This document shows, piece by piece, positions 28,752 through 38,086 of a stretch of DNA of 64,000 nt. A program made the translations under genes and the position numbers. The notes under the pieces were generated by a model, which saw only the letters and a program-made list of their open reading frames with translations, ran no database searches and was not told where the DNA came from. Origin of the DNA: Phenylobacterium soli (GTDB taxonomy: Bacteria > Pseudomonadota > Alphaproteobacteria > Caulobacterales > Caulobacteraceae). Numbering within the stretch: position 1 is the first letter of the stretch; each line of letters begins with the position of its first letter. Where the stretch lies: assembly GCF_003254475.1 (NCBI RefSeq), contig NZ_QFYQ01000001.1, forward strand, positions 310,001-374,000, in the 5' to 3' direction.

Positions 28752-31238
28752 ATGACCGACAGCCTCTCCATCGCCCTTGTCGACGACTACGGCCCCGAGC
28801 AGGGGCTGATCACCACCAACCAGATGACCGACGATCCGACGCCGGTGGTGCGCGTCTGGCTGACCACCAGTTCCGGCGCGGCGATCCAGGCCGGGGAGAC
28901 GATCAAGGTCAGCGACATGGGGACGGACGTGGGCCAGGCGGCGGTCAGCGCCGACGACGTCGCCCGCGGCTATGTCGACGTCGCCGCCCATTACGTGAAG
29001 TCCGACCTGCAGCCCTTCACGGTCGGCGCCTACGACAGCGGCGGCGCGCAGGTGGCGAGCGGGACCCTGCAGTTCGACCTGGCGCCGACGAGCGGCGTCC
29101 TGCGCACCGACATGACCGACGGCGGTCATACGGTGAGCTACACCTTCAACAGCAGCATCCCGTTCTACACCGCCCTCGTCCAACGCTACGACCCGGCGGG
29201 CCACACGGTCGGCCAGATGTTCATGGGCCAGTACGAGAGCGGCCAGCCGAGCGACTATTCCATCACGCCCCTCTACGGCGGGAACTCCGTCGCCCTGTTC
29301 CTGGACGGCGACCATTTCACGAACCGCAAGGGTCCGGTCGTCGACGCTCACGGCGCGGTGCTGACAACCATCACCACCGGCTTCAACGCCGTGGCGACGG
29401 CGGGCGCGGCCGGCGGCTTCCTCACCAACTGGGTGGACGTGGTCAGCACCGGCGACACCATCCTGCACACCTACGACAACGCCGGCGTCTCCATGTCGAA
29501 CGACCTGCACATGCTGGGGCCCGTCACTTCTGTGGTGGCCGAGGCCGGCGGCAGGATCGACGTGAACTGGGACGACTTCGGCGCCAGCCGGACGCTCGTC
29601 CTCGACCCGCTGCACGCCAGCGCCCTGACCGGTCCGGCGCCCACCTCGCTGAGCGCCTGGGACGATTACGGGCCCCAGATGGGTCAGATCACGACCGGCG
29701 GCACGACCGACGACGCCACCCCGACGTTCCGCGTCGCGGTGCGCGAAGCCGGCGAGGTGGTGGTGAGCCTGAGCCATGAAAGCAGTTCCATCCGCACCGA
29801 GGTCCACACCACCGACGCCGACATCGCGCGCGGCTATGTGGAGGTGACGATGAGCGCCGCCCAGGGCGACGGCGCCTATGCCGCGTCGGCCCGCTTCCTG
29901 GACGCCGACGGCCTGACCACGCCGCGCGCGGACACCAGCTTCACCCTCCAGACCTCCCCGCCGCCTTCCGGCGGCCAGGTGCTCCGGGGCCAGGACGGCG
30001 GCTCCAACCTGCAGGGAGGATCTGGCGACGACACCCTGATCGGCGGCTCGGGTCCGGACACCATGACGGGCGGCGGCGGCGGCGACCACTTCGCCTGGAA
30101 CGCCGTTCCCTACAGTCCCGGCCACGTCACCGACTTCACCGACGGAACGGACCGTCTGGACCTCTCGGCGCTGCTCTCCGCGGCGAACTATTCCGGCTCC
30201 GATCCGGTGGCCGACGGCTATGTGAAGCCGATCGACGACGGGTCCGGCAATACCTGGATTTATTTCGACCGGGATGGCCACGGCTCCGGCGACCCGTGGG
30301 GGAGCTTCGTCACCACCCTCGACCATGTCCCGGCCAGCCAGATCACCAGCGCCGACCTGGTCGGCGGCACGTCGACCAGCCCGCCGCCCCCGCCGCCGCC
30401 CGCCGCCGGCGGACAGGCGCTGCAGGGCGAGGCGGGCGGCTCCGATCTCGCCGGCGGATCGGGGAACGACACGCTGACCGGCGGGCCCGGCCCCGACACC
30501 ATGACGGGGGCCGGCGGGGCCGACCATTTCGCCTGGAACAACCTTCCCTGGAGTCCCGGGCACGTCACGGACTTCACCGACGGGACGGACCTGCTCGACC
30601 TGACAGGCCTGCTCTTCGCCTACCACTACTCAGGAACCGATCCCGTGGCCGACGGCTGGGTCAAGCCCGTCGACGATGGGCACGGGAACACCTGGCTCTA
30701 CTTCGACACCGACGGGCATGGTTCGGCCGACCCGTGGGGTTCGTTCATCGCGACCCTCGACCACGTCCCGGCCAGCGCGATCACCCGGGACGACCTGGTG
30801 GGCGGCAACCCGACCAGTCCGCCGCCGCCCAATGGCCAGGGCGTCGTCCTGTCGGGTCAGAACGGCGGCTCGAACCTCACCGGCGGCCCGGGGAACGACA
30901 CCCTCGACGGCGGCACGGGGCCCGACACCATGACGGGCGGGGCCGGGGCGGATCAGTTCGTCTGGAACCCGCTGCCCTGGAGCCCTTCGCGGATCACGGA
31001 TTTCGCGGACGGGACGGACCACATCAACCTGTCGGGCCTGCTGGCCGCCTATCACTACCAGGGCAGCGATCCGATCGGCGACGGCTACGTCAGGCTGGTC
31101 GACGACGGTCAGGGCGACACCTGGCTCTATTTCGACACCGACGGCCACGGTTCGGCGGATCAGTGGGGGACGTTCCTCGCCACGATCGACCACGTCCCGG
31201 CCTCGAGCCTGTCGGCTTCGGACTTCATCTTCACCTGA
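28752..31238 (+). CDS. RTX-type secreted protein with Ig-like domains and three C-terminal target modules
   Basis: An 828-residue protein with no signal peptide. It has two bacterial Ig-like domains (DDYGPEQGLITTNQMTDDPT at about 10 and DDYGPQMGQITTGGTTDDAT at about 305), flanking a beta-rich region with ALVQRYDPAGHTVGQ. Then come three near-identical modules of about 135 residues (about 405-540, 553-692 and 697-828). Each has two GGxGxDxLxG calcium-binding nonapeptides, a PWSPxxITDF segment and WLYFDTDGHGSADPWG, and modules are joined by Pro-rich linkers. Each resembles the single C-terminal target domain of type I secreted proteins (VCA0849 subclass). The end is DFIFT. Secretion through an exporter encoded elsewhere is inferred; the function may be adhesion. 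Confidence 0.85.
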   Translation: MTDSLSIALVDDYGPEQGLITTNQMTDDPTPVVRVWLTTSSGAAIQAGETIKVSDMGTDVGQAAVSADDVARGYVDVAAHYVKSDLQPFTVGAYDSGGAQVASGTLQFDLAPTSGVLRTDMTDGGHTVSYTFNSSIPFYTALVQRYDPAGHTVGQMFMGQYESGQPSDYSITPLYGGNSVALFLDGDHFTNRKGPVVDAHGAVLTTITTGFNAVATAGAAGGFLTNWVDVVSTGDTILHTYDNAGVSMSNDLHMLGPVTSVVAEAGGRIDVNWDDFGASRTLVLDPLHASALTGPAPTSLSAWDDYGPQMGQITTGGTTDDATPTFRVAVREAGEVVVSLSHESSSIRTEVHTTDADIARGYVEVTMSAAQGDGAYAASARFLDADGLTTPRADTSFTLQTSPPPSGGQVLRGQDGGSNLQGGSGDDTLIGGSGPDTMTGGGGGDHFAWNAVPYSPGHVTDFTDGTDRLDLSALLSAANYSGSDPVADGYVKPIDDGSGNTWIYFDRDGHGSGDPWGSFVTTLDHVPASQITSADLVGGTSTSPPPPPPPAAGGQALQGEAGGSDLAGGSGNDTLTGGPGPDTMTGAGGADHFAWNNLPWSPGHVTDFTDGTDLLDLTGLLFAYHYSGTDPVADGWVKPVDDGHGNTWLYFDTDGHGSADPWGSFIATLDHVPASAITRDDLVGGNPTSPPPPNGQGVVLSGQNGGSNLTGGPGNDTLDGGTGPDTMTGGAGADQFVWNPLPWSPSRITDFADGTDHINLSGLLAAYHYQGSDPIGDGYVRLVDDGQGDTWLYFDTDGHGSADQWGTFLATIDHVPASSLSASDFIFT

Positions 31239-31303
31239 GATCAAGCGTCACCGCGATCTCGCCGATGTGATTGCGGCGACGCTCCCGGACGGGCTTGGCC
31301 ATA

Positions 31304-31330
31304 GGAACCGGCCCCTCCGTGGGCGGTTCC
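31304..31330 (+). terminator. Possible terminator hairpin between the RTX genes
   Basis: GGAACCG (31304-31310) pairs with CGGTTCC (31324-31330) with further G+C pairing inside (GCCC/GGGC with one bulge). It is located between the two RTX paralogues. No T run follows, so it could equally be a leader structure. Confidence 0.35.
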
Positions 31331-31404
31331 AAGTGGCGGAGAGACGCGCTCCGCCGCGGGGGCGGGCGTGGTCGAGTAAACCGAGTGCTGGGGGCGCCCC
31401 TTAG

Positions 31405-33162
31405 ATGACCTTGTCCACGCCGACCGCCGATGGCGGCCACGTCGAATCCTGGCTCGACACCAGCGGGCCCAATGTCCTTCACGCGCAGAAGTACGACGCG
31501 GCGGGCGCCAAGCTCGGCGCCGAGCTGACCTTCAGCTACCGCGTCAGCGGCCCCTATGACGTGGAAGGCCTCAGCAACGGGGGCTACGCCGTCGTCTATT
31601 CGGCGGCCTCGCCCGGCGGATCCTGGGGCGAGATCAGCATCCAGGGCGCCGACGGCGCCACGACCGCCCACTCGAGCACGGCGGCGGGAACCGACTTCCA
31701 CCTGACCGCCGGCTCCGACGGTGGGTTCCTGGTGGACTTCCACGGCATCCTGCCCGACAGCGGGCTCGACGCCTCGACGCCCCTGCTCGAGTTCTACGAC
31801 GCCGCCGGCCACAGCCTGAACTACGGCCACATCCAGCTCGCCGGACAGATCACCTCGATCACCCCCGGCGCGGGCGGCGACATCGCGGTGAACTGGAGCG
31901 ACGGCGGCACGATCCGCACCCTCACCTTCGACCCGCACACGGCGGGCAGCCTGTCGACGCCGGCGAAGCCCGGCGTGACCGTCATGGACGACGTCGGCGC
32001 CCAGACCGGCGCCCTGGCCAACGGCGCGACCACGGACGACGCGATCCCGACCGTGCGGATCAGCGTCGCCCAGGCCGGCGAGGCCTTCGTCGAGTTGGAC
32101 AAGGGCGTGGCCCACTACGACAACCAGGGCGGCGGGATCGCGATCACGCCGGACGACGTCGCGCGCGGCTATATAGACATCACCCTGCCGACGTCTGGCG
32201 ACGGCGACTACACCGGCTGGGTGCGCGTCACCGACGCCTCCGGCTCGGCCAGCTATCCGGTGGGTTTCGGCTTCCATCTGCAGACCGCCGCCGCCGCGAC
32301 GACGAGCGGCGGTCAGGTGCTGACCGCCAGCCAGGTCGGGGCGACCCTGGTCGGGGGCGCGGGCGACGACACCCTCAACGCCAGCCAGGGGCCGGATCGC
32401 CTGACCGGCGGCGGCGAGCACGACGCCTTCGTCTTCGCCCACGCCCCCTGGGCGCCGGCGGAGATCACCGACTTCTCGCTCGGGACCGACCGGCTGGACC
32501 TCTCGGGCCTGTTCCGCGACGCGGGCTCCGCCGGCGCCGATCCGGTCGCCGACGGCTATGTCTGGCTCATGGACGACGGCCAGGGCGGGACCCAGGTGCT
32601 GTTCGACAAGGACGGCCACGCCAGCGGCCAGCAATGGCCGGACTATGTGATCCACCTGGACGGGGTCGCAGCCTCGGGCCTCACCTGGGCCAAGCTGTCG
32701 GGAACGGCCAGCGCCAGCAGTCCGGTGGGCGATCCGCCCCCGCCGCCGCCGCTGGTCGGCGGCGACCAGACGCTGCAGGCCTCCGACGGCGGCTCGACCC
32801 TGATCGGCGGGGCGGGGAACGACACCCTGACCGGCGCGCACGGGCCGGACGTGATGACCGGCTCCGGCGGCGCCGACCACTTCGTCTTCAAGGTCCTGCC
32901 CTGGAGCGCGGCCGAGATCACCGACTTCACGGCCGGGACCGACAGGATTGACGTGGCGGGGCTGCTAGCCGGCGCCGGCTATTCGGGCGCGGACCCGATC
33001 GGCGACGGCTACGTCAAGCTTATCTACAACGGTTCGGGCGGAAGCTGGCTCTATTTCGACAGCGATGGCCGCGGCTCGGCCGATCCCTGGGGCAGCTTCG
33101 TGGCGACCCTCGACCACGTCTCTCCCGGCGCCGCCACCGCCCAGGACTGGATCTTCCACTGA
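31405..33162 (+). CDS. RTX-type secreted protein, paralogue with two target modules
   Basis: A 585-residue paralogue of the preceding protein. It begins in the beta-rich region (DGGHVESWLDTSGPN, then HAQKYDAAGAKLGAEL), so it lacks the first Ig-like domain. One Ig-like domain starts near residue 190 (DDVGAQTGALANGATTDDA). Two calcium-binding target modules follow (about 302-437 and 452-585), separated by the linker VGDPPPPPPLVGG. The end is AQDWIFH. The ATG at 31405 has no clear Shine-Dalgarno; a start within the 166-bp gap is not seen. It probably arose by duplication and is exported by the same type I system. Confidence 0.82.
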   Translation: MTLSTPTADGGHVESWLDTSGPNVLHAQKYDAAGAKLGAELTFSYRVSGPYDVEGLSNGGYAVVYSAASPGGSWGEISIQGADGATTAHSSTAAGTDFHLTAGSDGGFLVDFHGILPDSGLDASTPLLEFYDAAGHSLNYGHIQLAGQITSITPGAGGDIAVNWSDGGTIRTLTFDPHTAGSLSTPAKPGVTVMDDVGAQTGALANGATTDDAIPTVRISVAQAGEAFVELDKGVAHYDNQGGGIAITPDDVARGYIDITLPTSGDGDYTGWVRVTDASGSASYPVGFGFHLQTAAAATTSGGQVLTASQVGATLVGGAGDDTLNASQGPDRLTGGGEHDAFVFAHAPWAPAEITDFSLGTDRLDLSGLFRDAGSAGADPVADGYVWLMDDGQGGTQVLFDKDGHASGQQWPDYVIHLDGVAASGLTWAKLSGTASASSPVGDPPPPPPLVGGDQTLQASDGGSTLIGGAGNDTLTGAHGPDVMTGSGGADHFVFKVLPWSAAEITDFTAGTDRIDVAGLLAGAGYSGADPIGDGYVKLIYNGSGGSWLYFDSDGRGSADPWGSFVATLDHVSPGAATAQDWIFH

Positions 33163-33180
33163 GGGCGGCATTGCCGGATA

Positions 33181-33211
33181 AAAGAAGGGCGCCGGACACC
33201 GGCGCCCTTTT
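33181..33211. terminator. Bidirectional intrinsic terminator
   Basis: AAGGGCGCCGG (33185-33195) and CCGGCGCCCTT (33199-33209) form a perfect 11-bp stem with loop ACA. An A-rich stretch on the left and TTTT on the right let it end the rightward RTX gene; it also stands after the leftward gene at 33259. Confidence 0.9.
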
Positions 33212-33258
33212 CAGGTGCAGCGCTCGACAACGGAGCCGCTGGGGAGAACTTGAAAGCC

Positions 33259-33591
33259 TTACTGCTTGGCGAGCGCGGTCTTGGCCGGCGCCGCGGCGTT
33301 GCACTCGGTGACGCGCGCGTCGTCGAGCGCCTTGCGGGCGCTGAAGCTGGCGACGGCGCCGACCTTGGAGGCGATGGCCTTGCAGGTGGAGGTGGCGAAG
33401 GTCTGCGAGGTCGGGGCGTTCGCCACGCACGCGTCGCCTTCACAGACGAACATCGCGCCGCCGGCGATGAACTTGGTCTTTTCGGCGACCGGAGCTTGCA
33501 GCTTGGCGGTCACCGGCTCCGACGCGAAGGCGGCGGTGGCGGACAGGGAGACGAGGGCGGCGCAGGCGGCCGCAAGGGTTTGGAGCTTCAT
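33259..33591 (-). CDS. Small secreted protein, Caulobacterales type, unknown function
   Basis: A 110-residue exported protein: signal peptide to AAFAS (about residue 23). The mature part is KLQAPVAEKTKFIAGGAMFVC in sequence, with four cysteines (in VCEGDACV, TSTCK and TECN) that could form two disulfides. Proteins of this layout (CEGDxC, then TCKxIA) recur in Caulobacterales and are annotated only as hypothetical. Convergent with the RTX gene across a shared terminator. Confidence 0.72.
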   Translation of the reverse strand: MKLQTLAAACAALVSLSATAAFASEPVTAKLQAPVAEKTKFIAGGAMFVCEGDACVANAPTSQTFATSTCKAIASKVGAVASFSARKALDDARVTECNAAAPAKTALAKQ

Positions 33592-33897
33592 GAAGAGCCC
33601 TCCAGCGGTTCAGGGAGATGACGTTGCTCAAGATCGGGCAGCGGCTCAGTCCGCCGCGTGGATCGACGCCGGTTATCCCCTCCGGCGACGCACAACGAAC
33701 TGAGCATCGCTAAGATAACGGTGTTAAGATCGACGGCAACCGCTTTTTTCGCAACACCGATATGCGTGAATGCAGAGCTGGGGCCGGCGCCCCCGTCCAT
33801 TCATCGGCCGTCAATCTTGTCGCGCGCATGCGTGCGGTGAGGTAAGCAACGGGCCGGGTCGGGGCGGCCCAACTCGACGACAGGAACGACGGACGAC
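33592..33897. other. Intergenic region before the PBP1A gene
   Basis: About 306 bp between the leftward secreted-protein gene and the rightward PBP1A gene. It is less G+C-rich than its surroundings (for example the AAGATAACGGTGTTAAGATC stretch at about 33711) and probably holds both divergent promoters. No clear -35/-10 pair or small gene is visible. Confidence 0.5.
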
Positions 33898-35886
33898 ATG
33901 GCCAGAGCGCAGTCGCCGGGACCCGGCGGTCACGGCCCGGACGCCCCCCGCCCCAAGCGTTCCCCCCTGCAGGCGCTGATCTACTGGACGCTGGTGCTCG
34001 GCGTCTGGGGGCTGATCTTCCTGGTCGCCTTCTTCGCGGTCTTCGCCATCGACCTGCCCGACACCTCCAAGCTCTACGAGGTGAAGCGCCAGCCGTCGGT
34101 CTCCTACCTGGACCGCTCGGGCGGGCTGATCTCGGTGCGCGGCAGCCAGTACGCGCCGCCCGTCGATCTCGACAAGCTGCCGGCCTATGTGCCGAAGGCG
34201 TTCATCGCCATCGAGGACCGCTGGTTCTACTGGCACTTCGGCTTCAACCCCTGGGGCATCGCCCGCAGCGTCGCCTACAACGCCACCCATCACGGGGGTC
34301 CGCTGCGCGGCGGCTCGACGATCACCCAGCAGCTCGCCCGCAACCTGTTCCTGACGCCCAGCCAGACCTACCGGCGCAAGGTGCAGGAGCTGATCCTGGC
34401 GGTCTGGCTGGAGGCCAAGTTCTCCAAGAAGCAGATCCTCGAGCTCTATCTGAACCGCGTCTATTTCGGAGCCGGCGCCTACGGCATCGAGGCCGCCAGT
34501 CAGCGCTATTTCAACAAGCCCGCCTCGCAGCTGACGCTCGGCGAGAGCGCCCTGCTGGCCGGCATGATGAAGGGCCCTTCGCGCTACTCGCCGGTGGCGG
34601 CCACCGACCGTGCCGCGCGGCGCGCCACCATCGTGCTCGACGAGATGGTCCGCATCCACGCCATCACGCCCCAGGAGCGCGACCAGGCCTTCCAGCAGAA
34701 GGTGCGGGTGAACCCGGTGCTGGCCAACCAGCGGGCGCAGTACTTCACCGACTGGCTGGACGACCAGGTGCGCCAGCTGGTGGGCGAGCCCACCGAAGAC
34801 CTGGTGGTGGAGACCACCCTCGACCTGCCGCTGCAGGCGGCCGCCGAACAGGCCCTGCAGAAGGGCGTCGCCGAGGCCGCCAACCAGGGCGTCCAGCAGG
34901 CGGCGCTGGTCTCGCTCGACGGCGAGGGCCGGGTGCGCGCCTACGTCGGCGGGGTCAACTACCTGCAGAGCCAGTTCGACCGCGTGACCATGGCCCGCCG
35001 CCAGGCCGGCTCGTCCTTCAAGCCGTTCGTCTATCTGACCGCGATGGAGGCCGGCCGCACGCCGGACACGCCGGTGGTCGACGAGCCGATCACCATCGGC
35101 AACTGGCAGCCGCGCAACTACACCGGCAAGTACCTCGGGCCGATCACGCTCGAGACGGCGCTGAAGGAGTCGATCAACACCGTGGCGGCGCGGCTGGCCA
35201 ACGAGGTCGGCACCTCGAACGTGGCGGCCACGGCCCGCCGGCTCGGCATCACCTCGCCGATCCAGCTCGATCCCTCCATGGCGCTCGGCGCGGTGGAGGT
35301 GAGCCCGATGGAGATGGCCCAGGCCTACGACCCGTTCGCCAACGGCGGCTTCTACGCCAAGGCCTACGCCATCGAGCGGATCCGCACGGCCTCGGGCAAG
35401 GTGCTTTTCGATCACGGCGTCGGCGCGCCCGAGCGGCGGGCGGTGATCGGGCAGCCGGCGCTCTCGTACATGATCCGGATGATGCGCCAGGTGGTGACCT
35501 CGGGCACCGGCATGCGCGCCAAGGTGGGCGGCTACGACCTGGCCGGCAAGACCGGCACCACCAGCGATTACCGCGACGCCTGGTTCATCGGCTACACCGG
35601 CGGCTTCGTGACGGCGGTGTGGGTCGGCAAGGACGACAACACGCCCATGAAGAAGGTCACCGGCGGGGCCGCGCCGGCGGGCATCTGGCGCGACTACATG
35701 ACCGCCGCCCTGCCGCGCCTGAAGGTGGAGCCGATCCCCGGAGGCGAAGCGCCGCCGCCCGAGCCGGCCGACGCCATCGGCGATCTCCTGAACGGCCAGC
35801 AGATGATCCAGCCGCCGTCCGAGCTGCCGGACGACACGCCGCCGGACCAGCGCGCCCCGGCCGACGCCAACACCCCGCCGTACTGA
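33898..35886 (+). CDS. Penicillin-binding protein 1A (bifunctional peptidoglycan synthase)
   Basis: A 662-residue inner-membrane enzyme that polymerises glycan chains and cross-links peptides. After a Pro-rich cytosolic leader and one membrane helix (about 26-50), the GT51 domain has E106 in IEDRWFYWHFG, GGSTITQQLARN and the LELYLNRVYFG motif. The transpeptidase domain has S372-S-F-K375, ESIN and K551-T-G-T. A short PPP/DxPP tail closes it. It is shorter than E. coli PBP1A, lacking the large inserted domain. Preceded by a GGAACGACGGACGAC leader. Confidence 0.95.
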   Translation: MARAQSPGPGGHGPDAPRPKRSPLQALIYWTLVLGVWGLIFLVAFFAVFAIDLPDTSKLYEVKRQPSVSYLDRSGGLISVRGSQYAPPVDLDKLPAYVPKAFIAIEDRWFYWHFGFNPWGIARSVAYNATHHGGPLRGGSTITQQLARNLFLTPSQTYRRKVQELILAVWLEAKFSKKQILELYLNRVYFGAGAYGIEAASQRYFNKPASQLTLGESALLAGMMKGPSRYSPVAATDRAARRATIVLDEMVRIHAITPQERDQAFQQKVRVNPVLANQRAQYFTDWLDDQVRQLVGEPTEDLVVETTLDLPLQAAAEQALQKGVAEAANQGVQQAALVSLDGEGRVRAYVGGVNYLQSQFDRVTMARRQAGSSFKPFVYLTAMEAGRTPDTPVVDEPITIGNWQPRNYTGKYLGPITLETALKESINTVAARLANEVGTSNVAATARRLGITSPIQLDPSMALGAVEVSPMEMAQAYDPFANGGFYAKAYAIERIRTASGKVLFDHGVGAPERRAVIGQPALSYMIRMMRQVVTSGTGMRAKVGGYDLAGKTGTTSDYRDAWFIGYTGGFVTAVWVGKDDNTPMKKVTGGAAPAGIWRDYMTAALPRLKVEPIPGGEAPPPEPADAIGDLLNGQQMIQPPSELPDDTPPDQRAPADANTPPY

Positions 35887-35899
35887 TTTTCTGGTCGCG

Positions 35900-35937
35900 C
35901 AGCCGGACGGAAAAGCGGTTCCCACTTTTCCTGGCTG
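35900..35937. repeat. REP-like imperfect palindrome
   Basis: CAGCC + GGAAAAG pair with CTTTTCC + GGCTG around the loop CGGTTCCCA, with a small mismatch on each side. The core AAAAGCGGTTCCCACTTTTCC is of a type repeated in many alphaproteobacterial genomes. It lies in the gap between the convergent PBP1A and metallopeptidase genes and may also stop transcription in both directions. Confidence 0.6.
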
Positions 35938-35943
35938 TCGCTC

Positions 35944-36681
35944 CTAGGTCCCGAAGGCGTGGAGCCTGGCGCCCTCGGCGCGCAGCCAGGCGCGGTGCGG
36001 GCGCTCGTCACCCACCAGGGCCTTCACGTGCGCCCAGAAGCGCGGGCCGTGGTTCAGCTCCTTGAGGTGGGCGCATTCGTGGGCGGCGACATAGTCGGCC
36101 ACGGCGAAGGGTGCGAGCGCCAGGCGCCAGGAATAGCGGATCGAGCCGGGTTGGCCGTGGCGGCCGGCGCGGCAGGAACCCCAGCGCGCCTTGGCGTCCA
36201 TGATCGCGACCTTCGGCATCGGCGCGCCGAGCTCGGCCGCATAGACCGCCGTCCGCTCGGTGAAGACCTGAAGGGCGCGCTTCTTGATCACCAGGATCAC
36301 CGCCCGGGCGAAGCCCTCGCCCTCGCCCATGGCCGAGATGCGGTGGGGCGTGAAGGCGCTGCCCTCGTGCCAGCGGGCGCGGCCCGAGCCGGTCTCGAGC
36401 AGGACGGGCTCGCCGAAGATCTCCAGCGTCATGCCGGGACGGATTGGCGAAGGCGGCGGCAGCTCGGCCAGGCGCTCGGCGATCCAGCCGGCGCGCTCGC
36501 GGGCGAAGGCGGCGGCCTCGGAAAGGCGGCGCGCGGAGGGGGCGGTGGCGACGATCTGGCGGCGCGTGCGGTCGAGCCGCAGCGAGACGCGCCGGGCGCG
36601 GCGGTTGATCTTGAGCGTCACGACGGCGCCGGCCACTTCCAGCCGGTCACCGTCGGCGAGTGACCGGCCGAAGGGACTCAT
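35944..36681 (-). CDS. M48-like metallopeptidase (YgjP/DUF45 family)
   Basis: A 245-residue cytosolic zincin-like protein. The zinc motif is HECAH in VAAHECAHLKELNHGPRFW (about 204-222), with a further His and the downstream Glu/His cluster. The N-terminal half (RRARRVSLRLDRTRRQIVAT, WIAERLAELP) is the usual YgjP family domain. The mid-motif KARWGSCRAGRHG is also characteristic. Length is normal. The ATG at 36681 is chosen because longer frames run into the phaZ gene. Its substrate is unknown. Confidence 0.88.
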   Translation of the reverse strand: MSPFGRSLADGDRLEVAGAVVTLKINRRARRVSLRLDRTRRQIVATAPSARRLSEAAAFARERAGWIAERLAELPPPSPIRPGMTLEIFGEPVLLETGSGRARWHEGSAFTPHRISAMGEGEGFARAVILVIKKRALQVFTERTAVYAAELGAPMPKVAIMDAKARWGSCRAGRHGQPGSIRYSWRLALAPFAVADYVAAHECAHLKELNHGPRFWAHVKALVGDERPHRAWLRAEGARLHAFGT

Positions 36682-36710
36682 GTGGAGGGCAATGTAGGTC
36701 GGCTCGGCGG

Positions 36711-37964
36711 CTATTCGAAGGCCGGATCGACTCGCCGGATGAAGGCGCGGACCTTCGGGTAAATCTCGCTGTTGAACCGCGCCCCGTTGAACACGCCGTA
36801 GTGGCCGACGCCCGGCTGGACGTAGTCCTCCTTGAGGTGCGCGGGCAGGCCCGAGCAGAGGCCGTGGGCCGCCTGGGTCTGGCCGATGCCGGAGATGTCG
36901 TCGTTCTCGCCCTCGACGGTAAGCAGGCCGATGTCGGTCATCAGCTCGGGGCGGACCAGGCGGCCGTTGTGCTCCAGCTCGCCCTTCGGCAGCAGGTAGC
37001 GCTGGAACACCTTGTCGACCGTCTGGAGGTAGAACTCCTCGGTCAGGTCCAGCACCGAGAGGTACTCGTCGTAGAACTTGAGGTGCTTGTCGGCGGAATC
37101 GCCGTCGCCCTCCATGAGGTGCTGCAGGTAGCGCATGTGCGCTTCCTGGTGCCGCTCGAGGTTCATCGACATGAAGGCGGTGAGCTGGACGAAGCCCGGA
37201 TAGACCCGCCGGCCGACGCCCGGATGCGGCGGCGGCACGGCGTAGATCATGTTGGACTCGAACCAGGCGAAGGGCCGGTCCTCGGCCAGGCGGTTGGTGA
37301 CGGTCGGCGAGAGGCGCGCGTCGATCGGCGAGCCCATGACGGTGATCGAGGCCGGACGGTTGGGATCCTGATCCTCGGCCATCAGGGCGGCGGCCGAGAG
37401 CACGGCCGGCCCCGGCTGGCAGACCGCCACCACATGGGCGCGGCCGCCGAGCACCGTCAGCATCTGGCGGACATGTTCGATGTAGTCGTGGAAGTCGAAC
37501 TTGCCCTCGTAGACCGGCACCTCGCGGGCGTTGGCCCAGTCGGTGACGTAGACCTCGTGGTCCTGCAGGAAGGCCTGGACCGTGCCGCGCAGCAGGGTGG
37601 CGTAGTGGCCGGACATCGGCGCCACGATGAGCACGGGCGGCTCGGGCTTGGCGCGGCCGGCGGCCTTCAGATCGTCGCTGTCGCGGCTGAAGTGCAGCAG
37701 CTTGACCCAGGGCGTCGCCCACACCACCCGCGGATGGACGCGCACCGGATGGCCGTCGCACTCCACCATGTCGATGCCCCACTGGGGCTTTCCATAGCGG
37801 CGGGTCAGGTTGGCGAAGAGGTCGGAGGCCGCATAGGCGCTGCGGGCGAAGTCGGTGTCGCGCGCCGGGTTCAGCGGCGAGGACCAGAAATTCTTGGCGG
37901 CCAAGGCCGCGAACCGCCAGGGAGTGGCGGCGTAGTAGCCGGCTTCGTAGAGCGTATAGAGCAT
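36711..37964 (-). CDS. phaZ: Intracellular polyhydroxyalkanoate depolymerase
   Basis: A 417-residue alpha/beta hydrolase that degrades stored PHA granules. It has the intracellular PhaZ signatures: MLYTLYEAGYYAATPWRFAA at the start, VLIVAPMSGHYATLLRGT, DWANAREVPV and the catalytic VVAVCQPG (Cys nucleophile in place of Ser). GENDDISG and GVGHYGVFNGARF supply the Asp and His. It lacks a signal peptide, as expected for granule-bound enzymes. It ends 29 nt upstream of the metallopeptidase gene. The presence of phaZ implies that the organism makes PHB or a similar polymer. Confidence 0.93.
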   Translation of the reverse strand: MLYTLYEAGYYAATPWRFAALAAKNFWSSPLNPARDTDFARSAYAASDLFANLTRRYGKPQWGIDMVECDGHPVRVHPRVVWATPWVKLLHFSRDSDDLKAAGRAKPEPPVLIVAPMSGHYATLLRGTVQAFLQDHEVYVTDWANAREVPVYEGKFDFHDYIEHVRQMLTVLGGRAHVVAVCQPGPAVLSAAALMAEDQDPNRPASITVMGSPIDARLSPTVTNRLAEDRPFAWFESNMIYAVPPPHPGVGRRVYPGFVQLTAFMSMNLERHQEAHMRYLQHLMEGDGDSADKHLKFYDEYLSVLDLTEEFYLQTVDKVFQRYLLPKGELEHNGRLVRPELMTDIGLLTVEGENDDISGIGQTQAAHGLCSGLPAHLKEDYVQPGVGHYGVFNGARFNSEIYPKVRAFIRRVDPAFE

Positions 37965-38086
37965 GTGCGGTCCAATATGGTGCGCCGCAACATAACACCG
38001 AAGGAGTTAATCGGGTCCATAGCTTGGCTGTGTCCCTCCGCGGGGCGCGACAATGCGCCCGCCGCCCTCGCTCGCCAGCCCTTCGG

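Noticed and set aside
31231..31302. A 23-codon leftward frame (MAKPVRERRRNHIG) behind GGAGG
   Set aside because: Very short, opposite the end of the first RTX gene and inside a hairpin region; a chance Shine-Dalgarno is likely in this composition.
33588..33800. A 70-codon leftward frame in the gap before PBP1A
   Set aside because: No ribosome-binding site, mixed composition without domains, and it overlaps the start of the real secreted-protein gene.
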